DNA of 64,000 nucleotides from JABMPR01 sp964508765 (GTDB lineage: Bacteria > Fidelibacterota > UBA8477 > JABMPR01), in contig CAZDVD010000003.1 of NCBI GenBank assembly GCA_964508765.1, positions 62,001-126,000 on the forward strand, in the 5' to 3' direction. The translations under genes were made by a program, and so were the position numbers. The notes under the pieces are model-generated. The model was not told where the DNA came from. It searched no databases and saw only the letters and a list, made by a program, of their open reading frames with translations. Positions 43,872 through 51,864 of the stretch are shown piece after piece (the stretch's first letter is position 1; every line of letters starts with the position of its first letter).

Positions 43872-45599
43872 TTATTTCAGAAATGATGCGATTATACGAC
43901 CTATATGGTCTTCAGAAAATTTACTGACATCGAAGACTTTATAGTCCAAACCCCATTTGGCAATAACCGTATCCAATAGAGTAGGACGCACTGTCCAGAT
44001 CATCCTGATCTTATTGTTGACCAAATCGTTCATACATTTACTCCAGCCCTGATCATTCAGCTCGAGATGACCGATTTCGTCGATCACCGCGATGGTCTTA
44101 GGATTCCCAGTAGGAATCGATTCCAGAACCTTACAACCAAACTCGAGTCCGGGTTGGCGGAAATTAAAGGGTCCTGCTCTCAACTTTGAAACAGGGTCTT
44201 TTCGCTCACAGAGAAGTTCAGATACCTGACTTTGAATATCTACGATATAATAAGTATCCCTCTCATTATCTACCCAGTTGCCATCAGAATAGAAGCCACA
44301 AAAATTGATTCCATCCAGACTTTTGTTTCTGATCAATGCTCTGACCATATTGGTTTTCCCATTCCCTGGATTACCCGTTAGAATAATGACTCTGGGTTTT
44401 TCGGAATAATGTTCAACACGTAAATCCTCCAGTGCAGCCAGTAATTGACTCAATGTCAAGAAGGGGTGTCTCCAAATTCTATCGATTTCAGAAACACGTT
44501 TTAAAAGGCGCGGTAAGACTTCGAAGGCTAGCGAGATTGAATCAAGCAGTACGCCCATCCCCATGCGGGTGAACCAGCCAATGATGACAGGATTTCGCAT
44601 CTCGATACTCAGCGCTGAAAAGGTGAAGATCACCAGCAAAGCTCTGATTGCCATAGCAATCCCAGTTTCAAGTCCAACCACTAGCGATGCTGTGCTATCC
44701 CAGCCTCCCAGAAGTAATCCAGATAAGCCCATCATCGCGATCAGCTGAATCCAGAGCTGGGGTCGCTTTAAGCGTTTTAGAGACCTGTTATACCTGAAAA
44801 TATTGAGAGTAACGTAGGTGATGACCAGAAATCCACTTTGAGGAATAGAAAATGTATCCAGGTAGGTAAGACCCAGGATAAGGATCAAAAAGTTTACTAG
44901 AAATAACAATATTGAGTAGGGTTGTGTTGCCGAGGCAACCAGGAGATTCTCCTTCTTCGGTGAAGGTTCAAATTGGGATTCAGGGAAAGCGATTGAACGT
45001 TGAGGTTGAATTTTTCTGTAAGCCAATCCAGCGACCAGGGCACCAAAGCTTAGATCGACAATAAAGATAGCTATTACTAGATCAAAGGGTGCATCGCCTT
45101 GAAATTTAAAACTTCTGGAAGCCATGAAGTAGAGTTGTTCATAGAGTTTAACAAAATCTGGACCGTAGGTCATAAGGAGCACAAAAATTTTCTGAAATAG
45201 ACTCCAGGAAACCGCCAGAGCTCCTCCCAGTAGGAATCCCGGCCATTTACCCCTGAAAAGGCGTACAAATATTTCCAGGATTAGACCTTCCATGAAGATG
45301 CCCACCATAGGACCAAAAATGATAGCCGAAGGGGAAATGGATTTCATGGCTGCTGTGACCAGGGCAGTACGCCAAAACAGACCCCTGTCTGGCCACAACT
45401 TGTAGCCATTAATCATGAGAATCAATCCCAGGGATGCCAGAAAAGTCCCTGCAAAGGGTATATGCAAGTTATGGAGAAAACTACCCAGGATGATTTCGAT
45501 GGATGCCCAGAGACTGCCAAGCATGGCGGCTTTGAGCCAGATGTCAGGTAGAATATTGCCTTTTGGTCGGGAGCGCTTTTTTAAATCGATAGCACTCAT
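43872..45599 (-). CDS. fusion of ECF S/T-like membrane domains with a THEP1-type NTPase
   Basis: This 575-residue protein has three parts. Residues about 20-195 are a membrane domain that resembles an S-component of ECF transporters (AAMLGSLWASIEIILGSFLHN, SPSAIIFGPMVGIFMEGLI). Residues about 225-370 are a second membrane domain somewhat like a T-component (AIRALLVIFTFSALSIEMRN and MGMGVLLDSISLAFEVLPRLL). Residues 403-575 are a P-loop NTPase with Walker A GNPGNGKT (409-416) and Walker B AVIDEIGHLEL, the THEP1 hallmark. Why an NTPase of this family, and not an ABC ATPase, is joined to membrane domains is unknown. The S and T assignments are by resemblance only. Confidence 0.65.
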   Translation of the reverse strand: MSAIDLKKRSRPKGNILPDIWLKAAMLGSLWASIEIILGSFLHNLHIPFAGTFLASLGLILMINGYKLWPDRGLFWRTALVTAAMKSISPSAIIFGPMVGIFMEGLILEIFVRLFRGKWPGFLLGGALAVSWSLFQKIFVLLMTYGPDFVKLYEQLYFMASRSFKFQGDAPFDLVIAIFIVDLSFGALVAGLAYRKIQPQRSIAFPESQFEPSPKKENLLVASATQPYSILLFLVNFLILILGLTYLDTFSIPQSGFLVITYVTLNIFRYNRSLKRLKRPQLWIQLIAMMGLSGLLLGGWDSTASLVVGLETGIAMAIRALLVIFTFSALSIEMRNPVIIGWFTRMGMGVLLDSISLAFEVLPRLLKRVSEIDRIWRHPFLTLSQLLAALEDLRVEHYSEKPRVIILTGNPGNGKTNMVRALIRNKSLDGINFCGFYSDGNWVDNERDTYYIVDIQSQVSELLCERKDPVSKLRAGPFNFRQPGLEFGCKVLESIPTGNPKTIAVIDEIGHLELNDQGWSKCMNDLVNNKIRMIWTVRPTLLDTVIAKWGLDYKVFDVSKFSEDHIGRIIASFLK

Positions 45600-45807
45600 C
45601 GGCTACACGATTCGTGGTAAAACTTTTTTAATAACATGACTTCTCTTTCCAAATACGGGAGCTGATTTCCTCATTTCCAAGAAAACCGTGTCGGTCTCAG
45701 ATCATATCCAATGTGGACGTAGACCTTTCGACTAGGAGATTTTATGTTTTTCTAATAAATATGACAAGCAATCTTTAAAAGCCTGGTTAATCTAAGGTAG
45801 GATTGCC
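45600..45807. other. intergenic region before rubrerythrin
   Basis: I see no established gene in 45600-45807. It holds a CACGATTCGTG palindrome (45606-45616) that resembles the ACGAATT repeat family. A possible short reading frame follows at 45808. Confidence 0.4.
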
Positions 45808-45960
45808 ATGAACAAAATAAATCAACGACTAAATCTTTTATATCGATTACATCGGAATGGATTGAAAGATCAGTATTCTACAAAAGCATGCATTTTGGCA
45901 GAATTTATGCAGGTTCCTAATTATAACTTGATAACTAAGAAGGAGATATATAATGGGTAA
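45808..45960 (+). CDS. possible 50-residue leader ORF overlapping rubrerythrin
   Basis: A short frame (MNKINQRLNLLYRLHRNGLK...) runs from an ATG at 45808 to a TAA at 45958-45960, overlapping the rubrerythrin start at 45953 in another frame. A GGATTG lies before its ATG. The composition is plausible for a helical peptide but I do not recognise it. It may be chance, or a small translationally coupled protein. Confidence 0.25.
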   Translation: MNKINQRLNLLYRLHRNGLKDQYSTKACILAEFMQVPNYNLITKKEIYNG

Positions 45961-46531
45961 AAGTGTTAGAGGTACTCAAACCGAAAAAAATCTACTGATT
46001 GCTTTCGCAGGTGAATCACAGGCTAGAAATAGGTACACCTATTTTGCCAGTGCTGCCAAGAAAGAGGGTTTGGTTCAGATTTCACAGATCTTTACTGAAA
46101 CCGCCAATCAGGAAAAAGAACACGCCAAACGTTTCTTTAAATTTTTGGAAGGCGGCGAATTAGAAGTCACCGAGACGTTTCCTGCTGGAAAAATTGGCAC
46201 CACTCTGGAAAATCTAAAGGCAGCCGCTGCAGGTGAAGAATACGAATGGACCACCATGTATCCAGAATTTGCTAAAATCGCTCGTGAAGAAGGCTTGAAT
46301 GCTGTAGCGATTGCTTTTGAGGCCATCTCAATCGCTGAAAAGCAACACGATAAGAGATATGTTGATCTGGCCAAGAACCTGGAAGAAGGTCGCGTGTTCA
46401 AGCGCAATGGCAAAGTGGTCTGGCGCTGTATCAACTGTGGCTATCTCCATGAAGGCGAAGATGCCCCCAAAGCATGCCCAGCCTGTCTACACCCACAGGC
46501 GTATTTTGAGCTCCTCGGTGAAAACTGGTAA
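45953..46531 (+). CDS. rubrerythrin
   Basis: The 192-residue protein has the diiron four-helix domain (two EXXH-type sites: EKEHAKRF and EKQHDKRY, with EAISIAE) and a C-terminal rubredoxin-like [Fe(SCys)4] domain, CINCGYLHEG then CPACLHP. It reduces hydrogen peroxide with electrons from rubredoxin. An AAGGAG ribosome-binding site lies before the ATG. Its presence suggests exposure to low oxygen levels. A terminator follows. Confidence 0.94.
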   Translation: MGKSVRGTQTEKNLLIAFAGESQARNRYTYFASAAKKEGLVQISQIFTETANQEKEHAKRFFKFLEGGELEVTETFPAGKIGTTLENLKAAAAGEEYEWTTMYPEFAKIAREEGLNAVAIAFEAISIAEKQHDKRYVDLAKNLEEGRVFKRNGKVVWRCINCGYLHEGEDAPKACPACLHPQAYFELLGENW

Positions 46532-46552
46532 ACCATTAAGTCAGTGAATATT

Positions 46553-46581
46553 AAAAGAGCTCTCTTTTGGAGGGCTCTTTT
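46553..46581. terminator. rho-independent terminator after rubrerythrin
   Basis: AAAAGAGC and GCTCTTTT form an eight-base stem with a 13-base loop, followed by a T-rich tail. It lies between rubrerythrin and the convergent membrane protein gene and may serve both. Confidence 0.75.
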
Positions 46582-46585
46582 AGTT

Positions 46586-46975
46586 TTATTTGGTAACTCG
46601 AAATTGTGTGGCTCTTGGATGTCTTTCAATATCCATCCATACCCACCCTGCCAGCAGACAAATGAGAGTTAATACTCCCACAATTGGGTGAGAAAGAATT
46701 TGCGGGGATATGCCACTATAGCCAAGCATGTTCTGAGAGATGGACGCAATCATCTGGGCCAGGGGTGTCCAGAAAAACATGACCAAACCTGCACCCCATA
46801 AAATCAGGATGGCATTTAGTATGAATGAGAACCGATCTAGAGAATGGCTTGGGACCAGTGAAATCTCTGTAGGGATTGCCATGAGTTGTTTTTCGAGATG
46901 TGTAGGAGGGCTTTCCCACGATTTCTCAAGCAAGGTGTCAATGACATCTCGTTTATGTGAATTTTCAGGTCTCAT
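46586..46975 (-). CDS. small membrane protein coupled to the ECF sigma factor (possible anti-sigma factor)
   Basis: The 129-residue product has a soluble N-terminal part of about 45 residues and two membrane segments (ILNAILILWGAGLVMFFW and HPIVGVLTLICLLAGWVWM). It overlaps the sigma gene upstream by 11 bases, so they are translationally coupled. Anti-sigma factors are often encoded this way, and the N-terminal region could bind the sigma factor. No zinc-binding HXXXCXXC motif is visible, so this is inference from context only. Confidence 0.6.
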   Translation of the reverse strand: MRPENSHKRDVIDTLLEKSWESPPTHLEKQLMAIPTEISLVPSHSLDRFSFILNAILILWGAGLVMFFWTPLAQMIASISQNMLGYSGISPQILSHPIVGVLTLICLLAGWVWMDIERHPRATQFRVTK

Positions 46976-47516
46976 CGTAGACCTCCTTTAATAATTGTCT
47001 CAAATTGACTTTGGCTCTGCGAATATGTGATTTTACTGTGTTCAGGGGAATATTCATTATATCTGCCACTTCCGAGTATTGGAATTCTTTCAAATAATAC
47101 AATGTGATGGCATCAGATTGAAGGGGAGGTAAGGCTGATATCGCTCGTCTGATTTCATCCTTTTGAACATCCCTCATGAAAATTTCCTGAACATCCCCAT
47201 GCTCTTCAATAGGCTCCAAATCGGCTCGATCATTAAGAGGAACCGTATTTAATGAGATCCGAGACTCCTTTTTAATCATGGTGTGACATACATTTAATGC
47301 AATTCTATATATCCATGTCCCAAGCTGTGATTCATCTCTGAAATTGTGTAGACCCTTGTAAACTCGGATAAAAGTGACCTGACAAATATCCTCTGCCAGG
47401 GTGACCTGATTGCATTTCATGAGAGCCAGATTATAAATACGATCAGCATGATCCTTCACAATTTCATGGAACACTTGCTCCGCTTTGTTTTGTGCTTTTG
47501 GAATCATATTGATCAT
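46965..47516 (-). CDS. RNA polymerase sigma factor, ECF family
   Basis: The 183-residue protein has sigma region 2 (YNLALMKCNQVTLAEDICQVTFIRVYKGL and the GTWIYRIALNVC stretch) and region 4 (ALPPLQSDAITLYYLKEFQYSEVADIMNIPLNTVKSHIRRAK). The -10 and -35 recognising regions are thus both present. Its promoter is a mirror image of that of the divergent gene at 47665, so it probably activates itself and its neighbour. The -10 element ends only eight bases before this ATG, so the transcript would be nearly leaderless, or a later Met (47507) is the true start. Confidence 0.9.
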   Translation of the reverse strand: MINMIPKAQNKAEQVFHEIVKDHADRIYNLALMKCNQVTLAEDICQVTFIRVYKGLHNFRDESQLGTWIYRIALNVCHTMIKKESRISLNTVPLNDRADLEPIEEHGDVQEIFMRDVQKDEIRRAISALPPLQSDAITLYYLKEFQYSEVADIMNIPLNTVKSHIRRAKVNLRQLLKEVYDET

Positions 47517-47524
47517 ATTAATAC

Positions 47525-47555
47525 TTAGACCCAGAATAATGGCAATTTGTTGCAG
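47525..47555 (-). promoter_or_regulatory. ECF sigma promoter, minus strand (sigma gene)
   Basis: On the minus strand CTGCAACAAAT (47555-47545) lies ten bases before CTGGGTCTAA (47534-47525). TGCAACA serves as the -35 and GTCTAA as the -10 element. The whole 21-base pair of motifs with the same ten-base gap is also found on the plus strand at 47595-47625. Assigned to the adjacent ECF sigma factor by inference. Confidence 0.75.
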
Positions 47556-47594
47556 GTAGTCTAAAAATAATATTTAAAAAAAAACAGCCAAATA

Positions 47595-47625
47595 CTGCAA
47601 CAAATACAATCCGCCCTGGGTCTAA
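47595..47625 (+). promoter_or_regulatory. ECF sigma promoter, plus strand (divergent gene)
   Basis: CTGCAACAAAT (47595-47605), ten bases, and CTGGGTCTAA (47616-47625) repeat the minus-strand promoter exactly, base for base, in both motifs and in spacing. The following gene at 47665 has an AAAGGAG site, giving a leader of about 30 bases. Confidence 0.75.
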
Positions 47626-47664
47626 TACCACGATGAACTTAAAATCTATATAAAGGAGAATAAA

Positions 47665-48021
47665 ATGGGTCACGCAATGGAAGCTTTTATTCCAATCACA
47701 ATGTTTTTAGTCACCGGCGGTGTTGTAATCGCAGCTATGATTTTTAGAAACCAAAAGAGAAAAACAGAGAGTGTTGAAATACTTGCTGCCCTCGAAAAAG
47801 GTGTGGAAGTTAAATTCCCAGATGTAAACAATAATCGCCTCTTACCTGGTCTCATATGGCTCTTCCTAGGCATTATCATGACTATCGGCCTGGCTGTGTC
47901 CATCCCCGATGATGTCCCCTCTGGAATGTGGGTCTGGGGCTTGATCCCCGTTGCAGTGGGAGCAGCCTACCTTATCGTTTATCGCATCGAAGAACAAAAA
48001 GGAGATTCTGAAGAGAACTAG
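47665..48021 (+). CDS. small membrane protein, DUF6249-like, in the sigma regulon
   Basis: The 118-residue product has one N-terminal membrane segment (IPITMFLVTGGVVIAAMIF), a short cytoplasmic linker with a KGVEVKFP sequence, and two further segments (LIWLFLGIIMTIGLAVSI and WVWGLIPVAVGAAYLIVY). This pattern resembles DUF6249 proteins, often encoded beside ECF sigma factors in the FCB group; I am moderately sure. It has its own copy of the sigma-dependent promoter. Function unknown. Confidence 0.7.
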   Translation: MGHAMEAFIPITMFLVTGGVVIAAMIFRNQKRKTESVEILAALEKGVEVKFPDVNNNRLLPGLIWLFLGIIMTIGLAVSIPDDVPSGMWVWGLIPVAVGAAYLIVYRIEEQKGDSEEN

Positions 48022-48363
48022 TCAACTCTCAGATATTATCCTTTTCATATGAAAAGAAGGTAGGGGTCCTGCCTTCTTTTTGTTTATCGCAGGATAGACA
48101 TGTTAAACTCGATTAATTTCAGGTTCTTCGATTAAAAGTTACCCCCCTCAGGTTAAAGATTACATTCGCCCCATGTTGAGCCGGAAGCATGAAGTGAATG
48201 TACCTGTCTACCTGGCAATACTCTCCAAGTGGGATGTGAAAGCTTAAATGCCAATAACGCGCATAACGCTCATATTTTATTTGCGTCTTGGCAATTCAGG
48301 ATTAACATGTTGGTGTGAGTAAACAGTCCTGAAAATAAATGGCTGACAAAGAAAGATGACTGA
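48022..48363. other. intergenic region upstream of the TonB receptor
   Basis: After the terminator at 48052-48083 I see no gene. One frame is open from about 48109 to a TAA at 48245-48247 but has a start (48173) for only 24 codons; it might be a remnant. TCGATTAA occurs twice 19 bases apart (48109, 48128). No clear promoter can be named. Confidence 0.4.
48052..48083 (+). terminator. rho-independent terminator
   Basis: AAAAGAAGGTAGG and CCTGCCTTCTTTT pair over 13 bases (one G-T) around a GGT loop and are followed by a T-rich tail. It ends the transcript of the small membrane protein gene. Confidence 0.85.
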
Positions 48364-50724
48364 ATGAAAAGAAATATCCTGTTGAGTTTGACCCTGATAA
48401 TGTCATTCCTTACAGTGGACCAGAGTGTTGCCCAGTCCAGATCTGGTAGAATAAATGGAGTGCTTCGTGATGCCGATACAGGTGAACCACTACTGTATGC
48501 CAATGTAACCTTAAAAGGTACTGGAATCGGAGCAGCCAGTGATATCGCTGGATACTATATCATTCCTGGCATACCGGCTGGCAATTATACCATGTTAGTC
48601 ACTGTGATAGGCCACGAACGTACCGAGCGGGAAATCTCTGTTGTTGCCGGCCTTGAGCAACGTCAGGATTTTGAGATTAAACCCATTTCTATAGAAGGTG
48701 AGGAAGTTGTTGTCACCGGGGAAAGACAACGCTTCGAGAAGCAGATCGAAGTCAGTGCTGTCAGTCTTTCCATGCGAGATGTGAAAGTCATACCAGCCTT
48801 TGTAGAAGCTGATATTTTCCGGACACTCCAATTGCTTCCAGGCGTCCAATCATCCAGTGATTTTTCATCCGCTCTGGTCGTCCGTGGAGGGAGTCCCGAT
48901 GAAAACCTCATCATGCTGGACGGAATTGAAATTTACAATCCCTTCCATCTCGGTGGTGTGTTTTCCACCTTTAATGCAGATGCTATTGCTGATGCAGAAT
49001 TCCTGGCTGGTGGATTTCCCGCTAGATATGGCAATCGCATATCCTCTGTTTTGAGCATTACTGGACGTGAAGGTGACTCAAAACACAATAAACTTTTTGA
49101 GGGAAAACCCATGGGTGAATACTTCGATGTGAGCCAACTCCGTGGTGAAGTGAACTTGCTCAGCTCCAAACTTCTGGCTGAAGGTCCTATTGGCAAAGGT
49201 TCCTGGATGTTCTCTGGTCGACGAACCTATTTTGATCAAATCGCACGTCTATACTACTGGGCCAAGGACGAACCCATGGACTGGAAATACTATTTTTATG
49301 ATTTCCAAGGGAAGGTCATCCAAAATATCAACCCCACCAACCGCTTGAGCTTTTCCCATTACAAGGGCAAGGATCGCATTGCCTTTGAATTGGAGCAATC
49401 TGAGTCTGAGGTTGACTTTGGTTGGAACTGGGGCAACTCAACAAAAAGTATTGAATGGCGCTGGATCCCAAACTCGAAATTTGTCTCAACGCTGTCCGCT
49501 GCGAATACCACCTATGAATTTGATGTGAATTTATCCTACGCATCCATTGACAGTAATGGAAGTAGTGCTGAGAACCAATTTGTTGTTTACAATCAGATTG
49601 ATGATTGGACGGTTAAGGAGAATCTGGATTGGTTTATTTCACCAGCACATACAGTGACCCTGGGATTTGAAGCGAAAGATTTGGGTGTGAGGTTCAATAT
49701 TGGGGATGGCGATATATCTTTTATTGATGAAAAAGAAAACAATATCATCTACAGTGGTATTATTCAGGAAAAATGGCAACCCAATCCAGTGATTATGTTG
49801 CAGACCGGTTTGCGTATTTCCAGATATTCGGCCCATGAAGAACCCTATTACGAGCCACGTCTTGGCTTTAAGTATTTACTCAATACCAATCTTGCTCTCA
49901 AGGGAGCCTGGGGAAAATACAATCAATTCATTTTTACTGCCCAGGATGAGGATGCCATCCTGAGTATTGTGGATTTCTGGAACCCCATCCCCAAGAATTA
50001 CAAGGCAAAATCCGTTGAGCATTACATCCTTGGACTTGAACAATGGCTTGGTGAAGGGTGGTTCGCCAGCGTCGAAGGTTATTACAAGCCCTACAGCAAT
50101 ACCCTGGTAATCAATCCAAACCAAAATTTTATTGATCCCGATGATGACTATACTGAAGGAACTGCTGAAGTATATGGGACCGAGTTTCTTCTGAAAAAGA
50201 ATGCTGGTAAGGTGACTGGCTGGCTGGGTGTCTCTTACATGAATAGCTCCCAGGAATTTGATTTTAATGGTGACGGTCAGATTATTGAGAGTGACGGTGA
50301 GATTTATAAATCCAAATATGATCAACCCTATTCAGTCAATCTGGTTGTGAGCTATGCCGCTTCAAAGAAAAACAACTTTGGTCTTACGCTGAGTAGTAGT
50401 AGTTCAAATTTGTATACCCCAACCGTTGGGTATATCTACACCCAGAATGGCTCCACCTTTGACTTTAGTAACCCCTACACAAATCTTAAAGAGATAAAGG
50501 GTGATCGCAATTCAGCTCGCTATCCAGATTATTTCAGGGTGGATGTAAGCTATTCCAGGGCTATCAATCCTTTCAATATTGAGGGCTTGTTCAAGATTCA
50601 GGTTATAAATGTAACCAACCATTTTAATACCTTTGTCTATAACTGGGATCTGTCGGCTGGAACCGTGGAAGGCGTTGGCATGTTTCCATTTCTACCAACC
50701 TTTGGCGTTGAGTTCAAATTTTAG
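48364..50724 (+). CDS. TonB-dependent outer-membrane receptor
   Basis: The 786-residue protein has a signal peptide (SLTLIMSFLTVDQSVAQ), a carboxypeptidase-regulatory-like domain (RINGVLRDADTGEPLLYANVTLKGT), a plug domain with the SALVVRGGSPDENLIMLDGIEIYNP motif, and a C-terminal beta barrel ending in an aromatic Phe (LPTFGVEFKF). This is the SusC-like layout common in the FCB group. It imports a substrate in concert with TonB. The lipoprotein that follows abuts it directly, as with SusCD-type or DUF4249-type pairs. Confidence 0.9.
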   Translation: MKRNILLSLTLIMSFLTVDQSVAQSRSGRINGVLRDADTGEPLLYANVTLKGTGIGAASDIAGYYIIPGIPAGNYTMLVTVIGHERTEREISVVAGLEQRQDFEIKPISIEGEEVVVTGERQRFEKQIEVSAVSLSMRDVKVIPAFVEADIFRTLQLLPGVQSSSDFSSALVVRGGSPDENLIMLDGIEIYNPFHLGGVFSTFNADAIADAEFLAGGFPARYGNRISSVLSITGREGDSKHNKLFEGKPMGEYFDVSQLRGEVNLLSSKLLAEGPIGKGSWMFSGRRTYFDQIARLYYWAKDEPMDWKYYFYDFQGKVIQNINPTNRLSFSHYKGKDRIAFELEQSESEVDFGWNWGNSTKSIEWRWIPNSKFVSTLSAANTTYEFDVNLSYASIDSNGSSAENQFVVYNQIDDWTVKENLDWFISPAHTVTLGFEAKDLGVRFNIGDGDISFIDEKENNIIYSGIIQEKWQPNPVIMLQTGLRISRYSAHEEPYYEPRLGFKYLLNTNLALKGAWGKYNQFIFTAQDEDAILSIVDFWNPIPKNYKAKSVEHYILGLEQWLGEGWFASVEGYYKPYSNTLVINPNQNFIDPDDDYTEGTAEVYGTEFLLKKNAGKVTGWLGVSYMNSSQEFDFNGDGQIIESDGEIYKSKYDQPYSVNLVVSYAASKKNNFGLTLSSSSSNLYTPTVGYIYTQNGSTFDFSNPYTNLKEIKGDRNSARYPDYFRVDVSYSRAINPFNIEGLFKIQVINVTNHFNTFVYNWDLSAGTVEGVGMFPFLPTFGVEFKF

Positions 50725-50727
50725 GTG

Positions 50728-51864
50728 ATGAAGATGAAAAAAACATATAGAAGAAACTTAGTCGTTCTCCCCTTGTTACTATTTGTGCTTGGAGCTTGCA
50801 CTGAGGAATTAAGTATTGCTGACTTCGCAGATGATTTTGAAAACTATGAAGTTGAATTGAGGATTGAAGGAATTCTGGATCATTCTGACTTTTCCAATTC
50901 CATTATACGTGTTGATCGAACCATTCTGGTGACGGATACTTCATTGTTTAACGGGATCGATGACAATGGTGACTGGGAAAGCTACACGGATGAAAATGGT
51001 AATGGTCGCTGGGATGAAGGCGAACCCTTGAACGATGACGTGGGTGGACAATATCAGGGACCTGAGCTACCGCCTCTGGGGCAGGGAAATGGAATTCCCG
51101 ATCCAGGCGAACCCCATGTGGATGATTACATTGAAGTATTGCCAAAGATTCATGACTCCACCATGGTGTCAGTGGTTCTCAGAGATGCCATGAGTTCAAT
51201 CTTAGTAGCTGAATTTGTCTGGAAATCCAGAGCTGCGACCTTTGATGTGAGCTATGGACCCGGCGGTCCACCTGATGTGGCTGCACAGAATCCATATATC
51301 ACATATACCTATGGGGGGTATGTACCTGATATTCCTTATGCCAATGTAGAACTGGATTCAAGTATGCAGTATACGGTTGAAATAACCACTTCCTCTAGGA
51401 AGATAATTTCTGCAACCACTGACATCATTGCTGCCCCTCAAAATTTGAATTGGGAAAATACGACCTGGGTAAATGATACACTGGTTACACCGGCAAATAA
51501 TTATGCTTACATGACCTGGAACAATCCTCAGGATTCATTTTTTGGTGCGCTAAAATTGGATCTTTATTTTCGACCAGATTCCATCAAAGGATTCTATGCC
51601 TATACGAAAGCGGCCATCCAGGAAGATAAGGAAACAGGTTTACCCCTTTTTCAACAAAGCTTCGTCGGGTATCCCCTGGGGATGTATCATTTGACGGTGA
51701 GTAGTTTAAACAATAGTTATGGCAACTATATCTATACGGGCTTGCCTCTTGGAGACAGGGAAATATCTAACTGGAGGGACCAGGATGGGAATGTGGTATT
51801 GGGAAATCTAGGCTCAAAATCTTCCATTACCTTTTATCTACGCTTGGCTTCGGTGACTGGGTAA
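50728..51864 (+). CDS. surface lipoprotein partner of the TonB receptor, with Ca-binding-like repeats
   Basis: The protein has a lipoprotein signal (LVVLPLLLFVLGAC). Its middle holds acidic runs (FNGIDDNGDWESYTDENG, then NGRWDEGEP) resembling calcium-binding thrombospondin-type-3 or dockerin-like loops, followed by beta-rich Ig-like parts. It resembles DUF4249-type lipoproteins paired with TonB receptors, but I am unsure of the exact family. The ATG at 50728 directly follows the receptor stop; the gene pair is clearly coupled. Its 3' end overlaps epmA by 31 bases tail to tail. Confidence 0.7.
   Translation: MKMKKTYRRNLVVLPLLLFVLGACTEELSIADFADDFENYEVELRIEGILDHSDFSNSIIRVDRTILVTDTSLFNGIDDNGDWESYTDENGNGRWDEGEPLNDDVGGQYQGPELPPLGQGNGIPDPGEPHVDDYIEVLPKIHDSTMVSVVLRDAMSSILVAEFVWKSRAATFDVSYGPGGPPDVAAQNPYITYTYGGYVPDIPYANVELDSSMQYTVEITTSSRKIISATTDIIAAPQNLNWENTTWVNDTLVTPANNYAYMTWNNPQDSFFGALKLDLYFRPDSIKGFYAYTKAAIQEDKETGLPLFQQSFVGYPLGMYHLTVSSLNNSYGNYIYTGLPLGDREISNWRDQDGNVVLGNLGSKSSITFYLRLASVTG

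Noticed and set aside
48109..48247. Open frame that could be a gene remnant
   Set aside because: It has a start codon for only its last 24 codons and no recognisable product.
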